Assembly (NCBI GenBank): GCA_043755595.1
Contig: JAYUSQ010000059.1
Span: 43,965-107,964, forward strand
Reading direction: 5' to 3'
DNA: 64,000 nucleotides
Source of the DNA: VFZP01 sp043755595
GTDB lineage: Bacteria; Acidobacteriota; Terriglobia; Bryobacterales; Bryobacteraceae
The translations under genes were made by a program, and so were the position numbers. Shown piece by piece: positions 27,388 through 36,519 of the stretch (position 1 is its first letter; every line of letters starts with the position of its first letter). A model generated the notes under the pieces. The model did not search any database, was not told the origin of the DNA, and saw only the letters and a program-made list of their open reading frames with translations.

Positions 27388-28641
27388 CTACGCCGGCCGC
27401 CGCACCATCGCCGACGCCACAATCCCCAACGCCGCCAACCCCGCCAGCGTGTAGAAAACCTGGTCATACCCAGCCGCTACATTCCCCGCATCCTTCGCCT
27501 GCTGAATCACCGACGCGCAATACCTCGGCACTACGAACCCCGCCGCGCCCCAAGCCGTGAACAGAATCCCGTAGTTCGCGCCGATATGCCGCGGTCCAAA
27601 AAAAGCCGCAGTCACCGAAGGCATCACCGCCAACGTTCCGCCATAGCAAAATCCCACCAGGCAGATCCCCAACAACACCCGTCCAAAGGTATGCGCGCCC
27701 GGCAACACCAGCGCACACGTCGCCGTCGCAATAACCGCCGTCGCCAGCATGGCCGCCCGCTGCCCGGCGCGATCGGAAAACGCGCCCCACCCTAAGCGCC
27801 CGATGCCGTTGAACAGCGACATCACGCCCAACGCCGCGCCCGCGCTCATCAGCATCGAAGCCCCAGCCAACTCGCGCACCAGCGGCGCCGCCTCACCGAT
27901 CGCCGTCAGTCCAACTGAGCTCGCCAAAAAGTAGACCACCCACACTGCCCAGAATTGCCAGGTCCGCAACATCGCCGCCGGTCCGTATTCCGCCCTCGCC
28001 ACCGCCCCGCCTGCCGCCGGATTCCAGCCTTCCGGTTTCCATCCCGCAGGCGGCACTTGGAACAACTGTGCGCATCCAATCACGACCACAAAGAACAGCA
28101 CCGACAAAAACAAAAACGTGCGAGGCAGCGTCACAACATACAACGCCGGGTCTTTCCCAAGCATCGCCTCCAGCAACGGCGCAAAGATCAGTGAGCCCAA
28201 TCCAAACCCCATCACGGCCAGCCCCACCACCAATCCGCGCTTGTCCGGGAACCACTTCACGCACGTCGCAATCGGCGTCACGTAAGCGAAGCCTACTCCC
28301 AGCCCGGCCACCACCCCGTAGCTGAAGACCAACCCGCTATGATCCGCCCCAATGAAGTAAGCAAGCAGGCACCCGCTGCCCAAAAGCAAGCCGCCCACGC
28401 TCGCCACCAGCCGCGGCCCTTTGCGATCCTGCCAAAACCCCGCGACGATCATCGCCAACGTAAAAAATAAGATCGACCAGCGGTAAGGCGCAATCGACAG
28501 CGTCTTGTCCCAGCCGTAGGCTTTCTCGAGCGGCGCTCGAAACACCGCCCAAGCGTAGATTATGCCCAGGCACATCTGCATCGCCACGGCCGCGGCCGCC
28601 AGCATCCAACGATTGGGAACGCTTTGCATAGAGTGACCCAT
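27388..28641 (-). CDS. MFS transporter, oxalate/formate antiporter (OFA) family
   Basis: A 417-residue integral membrane protein with about twelve hydrophobic segments. The opening MCLGIIYAWAVFRAPLEKAYGW and the pattern GGLLLGSGCLLAY, GVVAGLGVGFAYVTPIATCVKWFPDKRGLVVGLAVMGFGLGS are characteristic of OFA-type carriers, which exchange or take up small carboxylates. The substrate here is not known. The frame extends upstream to 28872 but overlaps another gene, so I use the ATG at 28641; a second ATG at 28629 has TAGAAT ending ten bases before it and may be the true start. It ends 19 bases from the antitoxin gene. Confidence 0.85.
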   Translation of the reverse strand: MGHSMQSVPNRWMLAAAAVAMQMCLGIIYAWAVFRAPLEKAYGWDKTLSIAPYRWSILFFTLAMIVAGFWQDRKGPRLVASVGGLLLGSGCLLAYFIGADHSGLVFSYGVVAGLGVGFAYVTPIATCVKWFPDKRGLVVGLAVMGFGLGSLIFAPLLEAMLGKDPALYVVTLPRTFLFLSVLFFVVVIGCAQLFQVPPAGWKPEGWNPAAGGAVARAEYGPAAMLRTWQFWAVWVVYFLASSVGLTAIGEAAPLVRELAGASMLMSAGAALGVMSLFNGIGRLGWGAFSDRAGQRAAMLATAVIATATCALVLPGAHTFGRVLLGICLVGFCYGGTLAVMPSVTAAFFGPRHIGANYGILFTAWGAAGFVVPRYCASVIQQAKDAGNVAAGYDQVFYTLAGLAALGIVASAMVRRPA

Positions 28642-28726
28642 TCTACGCGGTTCCGCCTCCCAAACAAAACTCTCGCTTTGCGTGCAGGCGGCGCCCAAAG
28701 GCGGTGAACTATCCTGAAAGGTACTT

Positions 28727-29047
28727 ATGCCTGTGCTCGTCCGTTTTGACAATCGCAAGGCTTTCTTGAGGGATGGCCGGTGGCGTTCGGCTGATGTGGC
28801 GTTGGAAGGGTCGCTCAACGAAGCGACTACGCGGTGGATCCGCGAAACCGGCGGTCCGTCTTTTTCCGACAACGATCAGGAACGCTCGGTTGCTCATGAG
28901 ATGGCTACCCGATTCGATGGCAAGATCCTGCTCCACTCCCGCAGCCGCTCTGGCCGCTCGGCGGAGGTGTTTCTACAGCAGCGCCAGATGACCCTGGAAT
29001 TTAAATCCGGCTTGCCGATGACTCGCCGCCCGGCGACTGGCCGATAA
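28727..29047 (+). CDS. Uncharacterised small protein
   Basis: A 106-residue soluble protein with no domain I recognise. It has a clear ATG with GAAAGG six bases before it and TATCCT just upstream of that. Composition is rich in Arg, Ser and Glu, with a likely beta-rich second half (GKILLHSRSRSG...FLQQRQMTLEFKSG). Its 3' end overlaps the convergent PilZ gene by 47 bases. No function is proposed. Confidence 0.5.
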   Translation: MPVLVRFDNRKAFLRDGRWRSADVALEGSLNEATTRWIRETGGPSFSDNDQERSVAHEMATRFDGKILLHSRSRSGRSAEVFLQQRQMTLEFKSGLPMTRRPATGR

Positions 29048-29354
29048 TCGGATCGTTCACCGCCACCGGTTTCTTCCACCGCAAGCCATTGGAAAACTCC
29101 AGTCCGATCTCATGGCGGAGCGAGGCGTGCCTGCTGGAACGCACCGACGCAGGGCCGCGCATTCCGAGAGCGTCGATCTGCATTTGCACGTATTGCCCCA
29201 CCGGCAATGCTTCCTTGCTCCTGATCCGTAGGCCAGTTTCGGAGATATCCATCGCTTCGCAAACTACGTATTGGGCCTGACCGCCCGCAGGTGACCAAGT
29301 GATTCGCACCCGCCCGCCGATTGGCTCTCGCGGATGCCGCCTAAGGCTTTTCAT
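29001..29354 (-). CDS. PilZ-domain protein
   Basis: A 117-residue protein with the two PilZ signatures in order: RRHPRE near the N-terminus (RxxxR type) and DISETGLRI after a first beta strand (D/NxSxxG). PilZ domains bind cyclic di-GMP and often control motility, pili or exopolysaccharide. The end, GLEFSNGLRWKK, is a pattern I recall in Acidobacteriota PilZ proteins. It stands alone on its strand; GATACT lies nine bases before the ATG. Confidence 0.8.
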   Translation of the reverse strand: MKSLRRHPREPIGGRVRITWSPAGGQAQYVVCEAMDISETGLRIRSKEALPVGQYVQMQIDALGMRGPASVRSSRHASLRHEIGLEFSNGLRWKKPVAVNDPIIGQSPGGESSASRI

Positions 29355-29419
29355 GACGACACCAGTATCGGCGAAACGCGCTGGCGCTACCAGAGAACCG
29401 ACGCTCTAATACTTTTTAC

Positions 29420-30076
29420 TTAGAGTCCTACGGCTCGCGCCCGCCGTCCTTCGAACGCCGCCTGCATCTCGGCAAACACCTCGGCCGGGGTCCGCTCGCC
29501 GTCGAAATCATAGAACACGCCGGACTTATAGTGACGGATCACCGGCGCCGTCACCGCTTCGTAGATCGCCAATCGCCGCTTCACCGTCTCGGCGTTGTCG
29601 TCTTCGCGGTGGGCTAAAAAACTAAGGCAGTCGTCGCACGCCCCCGGATGCGCGGGCGGATCGATCTGGAGATTATAGACTCGCTGACATTTCGGGCAAT
29701 GCCGGCGGCTCGCCAAGCGCAGGATGAGGTTGTCGGTTCTTACCTTGAGTTGAATCGCCACCGGAGCCGCCAATCCGAACTCGCCCAGCAACGCGTCGAA
29801 GTAATGTGCCTGTTCCACCGTCCGCGGATACCCATCCAGGATCATCGTTGCCCCGCCGCTGGTGCTTCGCGCGCCCCGCATGCGCTCTCTGACGATCTCG
29901 TTGACCATTTCGTCGGTGGCGAAGCCCCCCTCGGCTAAATGCCTGGTCAGCCCTTCATCGGCGCACGAACGCAACAGCACGCCAGTAGAGACGGCGGGGA
30001 TCCCGAGCCATTGGCTCAGGTTGCGTGCTTGAGTTCCTTTTCCGCATCCGGGCGGTCCGAAAAGTAGGCAGATCAC
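29420..30076 (-). CDS. Adenylate kinase family nucleoside monophosphate kinase
   Basis: A 218-residue P-loop kinase. It has GPPGCGKGTQA (residues 7-17), DGYPRT for the NMP-binding region, and a LID domain with four zinc-type Cys (CPKC ... CDDC), followed by RRLAIYEAVTAPVIRHY. The usual STGDxLR motif is STGVLLR, so the conserved Asp is Val, which could change nucleotide handling. Adenylate kinase normally sits in the ribosomal protein cluster; here it is the last gene of an operon after a TIM-barrel enzyme and a lactate permease, so it is probably a paralog. It starts with a GTGA overlap. Confidence 0.82.
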   Translation of the reverse strand: MICLLFGPPGCGKGTQARNLSQWLGIPAVSTGVLLRSCADEGLTRHLAEGGFATDEMVNEIVRERMRGARSTSGGATMILDGYPRTVEQAHYFDALLGEFGLAAPVAIQLKVRTDNLILRLASRRHCPKCQRVYNLQIDPPAHPGACDDCLSFLAHREDDNAETVKRRLAIYEAVTAPVIRHYKSGVFYDFDGERTPAEVFAEMQAAFEGRRARAVGL

Positions 30077-30975
30077 CGTGAAGACTTGAATTCTTCAATA
30101 TACGCGAGGAATCGCCGAGCGTAGAGATCCAGCGTTTCCATGGACCCGCCATGCAACAGCGGAGAGCACATTTCGTACGCCACGCTGCCCGTGAAGCCGC
30201 CCGCTACCAAGCCCGAGAGGAATGCCCGATAGTCGATGAATCCTTCTCCCATCGGCACGGCCTGCGACCAGGCCATTTGCTCCTCGTAGTTCACTAACGC
30301 CGGGTTGTACCTGTAGCGCGGCCGAAGCTGATAGTCGGCCATCGTCGTGTGTGGCGCGGCGCCGCCGAACAGTTTGGCCGCCGCATGCAGATCGTCGCCA
30401 TGCAGAGCCGGCGCCCAGGCGTCGAACAGAGGCTTGCAGTTGGGCTCCTGTACCGACAGCATGAGGTCCAGCAGCGTCTGGTGTCCCACTGCCATGTCGT
30501 GGTGATTCTGCACGCCCAGCGTCACGCCATAGCGCGCCGCCCGTTGCGAGCATTCCTTGAGCGCGGCCACGACCATGTTCCATTGCGCGGAATAATTCGA
30601 AGACGGATGATCGTAGCCCGTGAAGATTCGCACGACCGAAGCGCCAAGGTCGCGCGCCAATCGCGCCAGTTCTTCGACGTAAAGAATCTGCATCTCTCGC
30701 TGCGGGATCTCGCCGTGCTCAAGATCGGCCGTGAAGTTGGTGTAACCGGCCAAGACAACGGTCCCCAGGTTCCGCGCCTCCAAGTGTGCGCGTAGTTTCC
30801 GCCGCGCCGCGTCGTCGAAATCCAGCGGGCTTAAGTGCGGGCGTTTTGCCATGAGCATCACGCCCGCGAAGCCGAGATCCGCCGCCTTATCGATGAACTG
30901 ATCGAGCGACAGCGAGGCTTGTCCCCAAGACCCCGAGTAACTCACCGAATGTAGTAGGGCCGGTCCAAACATCAC
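30073..30975 (-). CDS. Sugar phosphate isomerase/epimerase-type TIM barrel
   Basis: A 300-residue protein of the xylose-isomerase-like TIM barrel (AP endonuclease 2) superfamily. Visible marks are DLGFAGVMLMAKRPH near the start, LGASVVRIFTGYD, VTLGVQNHHDM, and YEMCSPLLHGG at the end, with Glu/Asp/His at the ends of strands where the metal sits. Members isomerise or epimerise sugars or keto-inositols; the substrate is not evident. It overlaps lctP upstream and the adenylate kinase downstream by four bases each. GTG at 30975 or the adjacent ATG at 30972 may start it. Confidence 0.78.
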   Translation of the reverse strand: MMFGPALLHSVSYSGSWGQASLSLDQFIDKAADLGFAGVMLMAKRPHLSPLDFDDAARRKLRAHLEARNLGTVVLAGYTNFTADLEHGEIPQREMQILYVEELARLARDLGASVVRIFTGYDHPSSNYSAQWNMVVAALKECSQRAARYGVTLGVQNHHDMAVGHQTLLDLMLSVQEPNCKPLFDAWAPALHGDDLHAAAKLFGGAAPHTTMADYQLRPRYRYNPALVNYEEQMAWSQAVPMGEGFIDYRAFLSGLVAGGFTGSVAYEMCSPLLHGGSMETLDLYARRFLAYIEEFKSSR

Positions 30976-32582
30976 TTACTAAACGTCGAATAGATAAACG
31001 TGATAACACCCAGCACCGACGCCAGAAAGATCGAATGCTTGATCGTGAAGCGGAAGAGCTTGGCCTCGTCCTCGGGTTTCATCTCCGTCGCCGCCGCCGC
31101 TACCGCGATGCTCTGCAAGCTGATCATCTTGCCCATCACGCCACCCGCTGAATTAGCCGAAGCCATCAGCACCGGATCGAGCCCCAACCGGTTCGCCGTA
31201 ATCACCTGCAGGTTGCCGAACAGCGCATTCGCGGACGTGTCGGAGCCGGTGAGGAACACCGCCAACCATCCGAGTAACGAACTGAAGAACGGGAACAGAA
31301 CGCCGGTGGCCGCGAAAGCCAAGCCCATCGTCGCCGTCGCGCCAGAGTAATTCATCAGCTGCGCCAGACCCAGCACGCACGCGATCGTCAACATGCTGAA
31401 CTTCAGTTGCTTCGCGCAAGCGCCCAGAATGCCGAGATACTTGCCCACCGAAATCTTCAGAGTGACCATTGAACACAGGCTGGCCAACAGGCAAGCCGTA
31501 CCGGCCGCGCTCAGCCACGCAAAATCGTAGATAGCGGCGTACGGCGCTTCTTTATTCAACACCGGAGGCATCCGGCTGACCATGTTATGGAGACCGGGCC
31601 AAGGAATCTTAACGCTAAGCGTGTTGAGTTCGGCCTTGATCGGCGGATAACCCCATAGCAGCACGAACAAAACCAGGAACAGATACGGAGACCAGGCCAA
31701 CAGCGTGCGAGACACGCCATGGCTCTGCGGGCGCTTGGCCTCCGTCGCTCCTTCCAATTGGAATGTATCGGAGGGCTTCCACACTTTGAACAGCACCACC
31801 AAAGAGCCAATCGCCGCCAGCGCGCTCAAGATATCGGTGAGCGCGGGGCCAATGTAATTGGAAACGTAGAACTGCGTGCCCGCAAACGCCACGCCGCAAA
31901 GAATCGCGGCCGGCAGCACGCCCTTCAGCGCACGCCACCCGCCCATCACCATCATCAGGTAGCAGGGGATGAAGAGCGACACCGGAGCGCAAATGCGTCC
32001 CACCCAGGCGCTCAACGGCATTTGATCGAAGCCGGTCACGCTGGCGAGCGTGACGATCGGAATGCCGATCGAGCCAAACGCCACGGGCGCGGTGTTCGCG
32101 ATCAGACAAATGCCCGCCGCATAGAACGGCGAGAAGCCAAGGCCTGTCAGCATCGCCGCTGCCACCGCCACCGGTGTGCCGAAGCCCGCCGCGCCTTCGA
32201 TGAACGCGCCTAGCGCAAAGGCGATCAGCAAAGCTTGTAGGCGCCGGTCGTCGGTCAGACCGCCTACGGAGTCTTTGATGATTTCAAAGTTCCCAGTGTC
32301 GACGGTGATGCGATACAGCACGATCGCCCAATAGACAATCCACCCGATCGGGAACAATCCAAAAACCGCGCCGAACGCAACCGACGAAAGCATGGGGCCC
32401 ACCGGCATCTGGTAGGCGCCAAGCGCGACGACAATGGCCGCCACCAGTCCGGCGATGGCCGCTATCCAGGCGGGCTTTCGCTTAATCCCCAGCAAATAGA
32501 GCAAAACGAAGATCGGAGCGGCCGCCACAAGTGCGGATAAACCGATGCTGTCGGCGATGGGTGTGTAATGTTGTTGCCACAT
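30972..32582 (-). CDS. lctP: L-lactate permease (LctP/LldP family)
   Basis: A 536-residue membrane protein with more than twelve hydrophobic segments. Family patterns include FGLFPIGWIVYWAIVLYRI, FIEGAAGFGTPVAVAAAML, GSIGIPIVTLASVTG and FLTGSDTSANALFGNLQ. These carriers bring in lactate or glycolate with protons. It heads an operon with the TIM-barrel enzyme and an adenylate kinase paralog. A good promoter lies just before it. With the FMN 2-hydroxy-acid dehydrogenases at 21.9-24.1 kb it suggests use of lactate-like substrates, though the two loci are not adjacent. Confidence 0.92.
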   Translation of the reverse strand: MWQQHYTPIADSIGLSALVAAAPIFVLLYLLGIKRKPAWIAAIAGLVAAIVVALGAYQMPVGPMLSSVAFGAVFGLFPIGWIVYWAIVLYRITVDTGNFEIIKDSVGGLTDDRRLQALLIAFALGAFIEGAAGFGTPVAVAAAMLTGLGFSPFYAAGICLIANTAPVAFGSIGIPIVTLASVTGFDQMPLSAWVGRICAPVSLFIPCYLMMVMGGWRALKGVLPAAILCGVAFAGTQFYVSNYIGPALTDILSALAAIGSLVVLFKVWKPSDTFQLEGATEAKRPQSHGVSRTLLAWSPYLFLVLFVLLWGYPPIKAELNTLSVKIPWPGLHNMVSRMPPVLNKEAPYAAIYDFAWLSAAGTACLLASLCSMVTLKISVGKYLGILGACAKQLKFSMLTIACVLGLAQLMNYSGATATMGLAFAATGVLFPFFSSLLGWLAVFLTGSDTSANALFGNLQVITANRLGLDPVLMASANSAGGVMGKMISLQSIAVAAAATEMKPEDEAKLFRFTIKHSIFLASVLGVITFIYSTFSK

Positions 32583-32596
32583 GAGGTTGACTGTTC

Positions 32597-32626
32597 TTGA
32601 TAAGCGATCTGGGGTGTCGATGTCAA
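32597..32626 (-). promoter_or_regulatory. Sigma-70-type promoter of the lctP operon
   Basis: On the minus strand TTGACA (32621-32626) is followed after 18 bases by TATCAA (32597-32602; TTATCA at 17 also fits). The ATG lies 14 bases after the -10, so the leader would be under about ten bases and lacks a Shine-Dalgarno. Confidence 0.6.
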
Positions 32627-32701
32627 GTCGGGCGCCCGGGGCGTTCTGCGATCCAAGCGCCGCCGCACCCGGAATCGCCGCTCAAAAAACCGCCCGCCCG
32701 G

Positions 32702-33079
32702 TCAGACGGCAACCAACGTGAGCCCCGGCGCAAGCCGCCTGAGATCGTCCGCATCGCTGGTAACTACGGCTTGCCCCGCCCGCTCCGCACAAAGGACGAC
32801 ATGAGCGTCGACAATATCGGCAGTCTGCGTTCGCGCCAAAATAAGGCCAACGGCTGTCGCATCCAGCCCTCCCAGCGGAACCAGATCCGTACTGGCTTGT
32901 CGAATGAGCCGGGACAGCCGTGCCTGTCGCGCGGGGTGACGCATGGCCTGCGCCAGCGCCGTCGCCGGGATCGTAATTCGCATTCCACGCTCCTGGGCTC
33001 GCGCCAGCAGTGAGAGCACCCGCCGATCGTTCCGGTCGAGCGCGATCAGTCCGCCTGCGTCGAAAGTGATGCCGCTCAT
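32702..33079 (-). CDS. PIN-domain toxin (VapC-like)
   Basis: A 125-residue PIN domain starting SGITFDAGGLIAL, with the later acidic region TADIVDAHVVL and the final VTSDADDL, the usual metal-binding acidic residues. Such proteins are RNases held in check by the preceding gene. The ATG at 33079 overlaps the antitoxin stop (ATGA). The frame is open to 33139, but that extension lies in the antitoxin gene. Confidence 0.85.
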   Translation of the reverse strand: MSGITFDAGGLIALDRNDRRVLSLLARAQERGMRITIPATALAQAMRHPARQARLSRLIRQASTDLVPLGGLDATAVGLILARTQTADIVDAHVVLCAERAGQAVVTSDADDLRRLAPGLTLVAV

Positions 33080-33348
33080 GCCGCCTTCCGCCGCCTCGGA
33101 CCCTTGTGTGGCGTTGGCGAGAGCAGCGCATCGGCCCAAACGCGCTCTTTCTTCGTGAGCGGGCCACCGGTCTGCCGCAGTCCGTCCTCAAGCATCGCTT
33201 GCCATCCTTCAGCATCCGAGAGGGCTACTCCAACCGCATGTTTTACGAATGCCGAAACGTTGGCCGCCTGTCTAGCCGCGACGAGCTCACGGACTTTGCC
33301 CAATTGGTTGTCATCAAGCGTGATGGTGATCTTCGTCGTAGTCGCCAT
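33076..33348 (-). CDS. Ribbon-helix-helix antitoxin (VapB-like)
   Basis: A 90-residue protein with TKITITLDDNQLGKVREL and VSAFVKHAVGVAL, which fit the beta strand and two helices of a ribbon-helix-helix DNA-binding fold. The C-terminal part, rich in charged residues and ending KGPRRRKAA, would bind the PIN toxin. It probably represses its own promoter, as is usual for such pairs. I chose the ATG at 33348 over two in-frame upstream starts since the fold begins there; TATGGT ends seven bases before it. Confidence 0.82.
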   Translation of the reverse strand: MATTTKITITLDDNQLGKVRELVAARQAANVSAFVKHAVGVALSDAEGWQAMLEDGLRQTGGPLTKKERVWADALLSPTPHKGPRRRKAA

Positions 33349-33355
33349 ACCGAAA

Positions 33356-33361
33356 ACCATA
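33356..33361 (-). promoter_or_regulatory. -10-like element before the RHH antitoxin gene
   Basis: TATGGT on the minus strand, seven bases, then the ATG at 33348. No Shine-Dalgarno. Confidence 0.3.
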
Positions 33362-33379
33362 CCATACGGCATCGCCGCC

Positions 33380-35401
33380 CTAACGAAAAAGCGCCATCAA
33401 TGCATCCGCAAAAATCCTCATTCCGTGTACGTCGGGATGGTTGATCGCATTTAGCATCAGCGTATTGTAGGGGACCCCTTGACGCCAGAGCCTGCCATAT
33501 CGTAGCGACGCATCCGCCAACGCCACCTCGTGTTTCGCCGCGAATTGGCGCAAGCCTTCGACATAGGGCCGCGGGTCGTTGTCGATGTCGCGTTCGCGCG
33601 TGAGATTCATCCAATCGGGGCGGACGTAGTGCGGAGTAAGTATGATCCACTCCGCTCCGATCGCCTGGAAATCGCCTAACAGTTGTGAATACCGTTGCTC
33701 CACCTGCTCCGGCTTCAGGCTCGCATCGTTAACAAACTCGGACACAATCAAATCGGGCTTCAAAGCCAATACCGTCTCGCGATAGTTATGGGCGCTGCCG
33801 GGAGGCTCGGCCAAATAACTGCCGGTGTTACGGCCACCCCAGGCATGCGTGAGAAGCTCAATGCGCGCCCTCGGGAATCGCTCCCGCAATCGCGTCACGA
33901 ATTGTTCCTGCCATCGCTGACTCGGTCCGCCGGGCAAATAGGATCCATCGGTAACACTGTCGCCCCAAGCCAGGATGCGCAACCCCGGTTGGTCTCCGTC
34001 ACTAAGTCGCCGAATCAAACGTGCCACCGTGGCCTTGGCCACGCCTGGCGCTGGCTCCGGGTAGCTGGTCTCCAGTACCGGAAAGAGATGTTCGGGCTCA
34101 AGCTTTGCCACTAATCCGGGCAGATAGATGTTGCCCAGATGCCGCTCGCCCGCCTTCACCGTCGGAGCAACCGGAGCCGCCGCCCGTGCGTCTCCCTGGC
34201 GCAGAACAACCTTGCCATCCGGCGTCAACACAACCGCGTCCAGCCGCATCTGCGCATGACGGTAACTGGCGAACACGGTCTGATCGGGCCGGATACGGCT
34301 CCCCTCCAGCCGGCCAAACGTGCCCCAACTGAGATCGATTTCGTAATCGACGCCTTTGGTGAGCAACGCCGCGTCCGGCCCCGGTCCAGCACGTAAAGTA
34401 AAACTCGCCGGGTCGAGTAAGTGAGGGCTCGTGGTCTCCTGCGCCTTCACGCCCGCTAACTGTGCGCCCCTCGCCCACCCGCCGGCCTTGGGATTAAACA
34501 TCGGGATCCCTTTGTGCGGTTCTGCTTTCACCAGGATTGCCTGCGGAGCAGCGACGTGAACCGCCGTTCGACCAGCCGCTTCCCCAGGCAGCGTCACCCG
34601 TACATCCCAATCGCCTTCGATCGCGAATGCCGCCGCCGCCGGCTTCGGCAAATCCTTCTCAACCTCCCTCAAGGTGTCGGCCAGGATGAAGTTATCGAAG
34701 TAGATTGTGTCGACCGAAGAGCGATGCGGACTGCGATGAATTCCGGGCTGACAGAAGTACACGCTCTCCGGCCCCTTGGTCTTCAACTGCTTGTCCAGCA
34801 CCTGCGCCCCGTCCCACCAGAGCCGTGTGTACCCTATGTGCTGATCCTCGGACCAATGGATATGCATCGCCAATCGATGCCACTTGCCAATCGCAAAGTC
34901 CGCCTCCCAATCCGTGCCATTACGCCCCAAATTCCCTGTACCGTACTTGATCGACGCCCCGCCGCCCGCTGTCGGCTCCACCCACCAAGTCATCACGTTG
35001 TTCCATCTTGGCGGCGGAGTGCCTTCCCAATAGAAGAAGTTGTCGCGATCCTTCGGAGCCTCTGCCATGTAAATCGAGAAGGCCATGTAAGTGTCCGTGC
35101 CCTCGACCACCGTAACTTTCGGACCGCCCACCTGCACTCGCAATTGCTGGGCATTGAACACGTCATCTTCGTGGATGGTGAACTTCGCGGCGTACTTTCC
35201 GTCGTGAACGATATCGGTCACCACCTGGATATTGCGCGGCGTCGCATGCTGGCTGTTCGTGCCGGTCTTGCTCCACTCACTGAGATCGCCGGTTTCAAAT
35301 CCAGCTTTGAAAAGGATCTCGGCTGACCCCACGCTGGCCAACCAAAATAGGCAACCAGGCAGGATCGGCGCGCGTGGATATCTGAACGGCGATGGAGTCA
35401 T
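33380..35401 (-). CDS. Two-domain secreted SGNH hydrolase with N-terminal lectin-like (heparin-lyase-like) domain
   Basis: A 673-residue exported protein. Residues about 30-240 form a concanavalin-type beta-sandwich like those of heparin lyase I/alginate lyase-type polysaccharide lyases (GFETGDLSEWSK, WWVEPTAGGG, GKWHRLAMHIHWSED). The C-terminal 220 residues form an SGNH/GDSL esterase with the nucleophile in WGDSVTDG, an Asn in EFVNDAS, and the C-terminal D-x-x-H as HPDVHGM. It may bind a plant or microbial polysaccharide and remove ester groups. A GGGAG ribosome site lies four bases before the ATG at 35401, which I prefer to the longer frame to 35431. Confidence 0.78.
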   Translation of the reverse strand: MTPSPFRYPRAPILPGCLFWLASVGSAEILFKAGFETGDLSEWSKTGTNSQHATPRNIQVVTDIVHDGKYAAKFTIHEDDVFNAQQLRVQVGGPKVTVVEGTDTYMAFSIYMAEAPKDRDNFFYWEGTPPPRWNNVMTWWVEPTAGGGASIKYGTGNLGRNGTDWEADFAIGKWHRLAMHIHWSEDQHIGYTRLWWDGAQVLDKQLKTKGPESVYFCQPGIHRSPHRSSVDTIYFDNFILADTLREVEKDLPKPAAAAFAIEGDWDVRVTLPGEAAGRTAVHVAAPQAILVKAEPHKGIPMFNPKAGGWARGAQLAGVKAQETTSPHLLDPASFTLRAGPGPDAALLTKGVDYEIDLSWGTFGRLEGSRIRPDQTVFASYRHAQMRLDAVVLTPDGKVVLRQGDARAAAPVAPTVKAGERHLGNIYLPGLVAKLEPEHLFPVLETSYPEPAPGVAKATVARLIRRLSDGDQPGLRILAWGDSVTDGSYLPGGPSQRWQEQFVTRLRERFPRARIELLTHAWGGRNTGSYLAEPPGSAHNYRETVLALKPDLIVSEFVNDASLKPEQVEQRYSQLLGDFQAIGAEWIILTPHYVRPDWMNLTRERDIDNDPRPYVEGLRQFAAKHEVALADASLRYGRLWRQGVPYNTLMLNAINHPDVHGMRIFADALMALFR

Positions 35402-35432
35402 CGGCTCCCAGTGTGCCACACCGGCGAACAAA

Positions 35433-36519
35433 CTATGGCGCGGTAAGCACTGGCCCGGCGGGTGCGAATGCCTGGTAAGTCTCGCGGACTCCTCTTAGTT
35501 TCCAAGTGTTGTCGATCTTGTGAAATGTAGCAGTGTAGACCAACTGATCCAGGCCGGCGTGAAAGCTGAAATCAACTAGCGCTTTGTCTCCCGCTTCGTC
35601 CCCATCGCGGCTTGCCGTTCCCCTCCCATCTCCCGATCTTCACCGCTTCGGCTACTCGCTTGGCAAGCGGCTCAAGATCAATATCGGAGAGTGGTCTCGG
35701 ACCTGACGCGATGTAGTCAAGAGCGCTAGCGATTACCCCCGCGCGCTTCGGGTTCTTCAGCCGCGCTTCCTCCAGCAATCTCTTGCTTTGCGGCGATGCC
35801 GTCAGTTTCAAAGGTTTGTATCGCCCCGGCATCGGCCCAACGGTCGTCGAAATCATTGAGAGCGCAACGTCGCAGGAAAGCCCATTCGCTCTCATTATCG
35901 GGACGGACCAGCGCAGTAACGAGGGCGTATCGCCACACCTCCGAAAGTTCCAGGGAAGAGCGGGGCGGCGCGAGTTTCACCATGAGACGAAGATCTTCTG
36001 GCGCCCCAATTGACGAAAGAAAAAATCGGGCGCCCTCGGTGACCAACGGGTCAAGGGTAAGAGCGCGCAGCGCCGGACGGAACCGCGCCTCATAGTAAAA
36101 CACCGAGTCCGCAAACTCGCGCCTGTCATTGCCGAAATCTCCTGCTAAAAGTGCACGGAGTTCTCGCATCTGGCGATCCCCAACCAGATTGGCGGCGTTG
36201 CTGATCTCGCTCGCGCCGACCCGCCGCCTCAAGACATAGCGGGTACGCAATCCCGAAGAGTAAGACTCATAGCCTTGCTTCTCGACGGCGGCTGACTCGG
36301 GCTTGCACTGAGTGGCGTCATAAGTCCCCTGCACCCTCCCATTCTTGTTTGACTTGAAATGCAAACCCGCTCTTCCTGCCCGGGCGTTGACCGGTAAAGG
36401 TCAACCTGCACGCCGGACAGCGGCCGATTCAATCCATCCATTGTCCGTGCGGAGAACTCCGCCGCAGGCAGACAGGCTCCAATTATCAGCACCGCAATAG
36501 CCGGACGACGCGACCTCAT
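35433..36519 (-). pseudogene. Secreted protein of unknown function, broken by three frameshifts
   Basis: Four segments in shifting frames can be joined into one product of about 360 residues: a signal peptide (RSRRPAIAVLIIGACLPAA), a short beta segment LNRPLSGVQVDLYR of carboxypeptidase-regulatory type, a middle helical region with LRALLAGDFGNDRREFAD, and an end reading VDFSFHAGLDQLVYTATFHKID. The shifts fall at an AAA tract at 36363-36365 (one base lost), an AAA tract at 35810-35812 (one gained) and a CCCC tract at 35600-35603 (one lost). The start overlaps the cupin-like gene's stop by four bases. Three lesions in 1.1 kb, with intact neighbours, suggest a true pseudogene. Confidence 0.7.
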
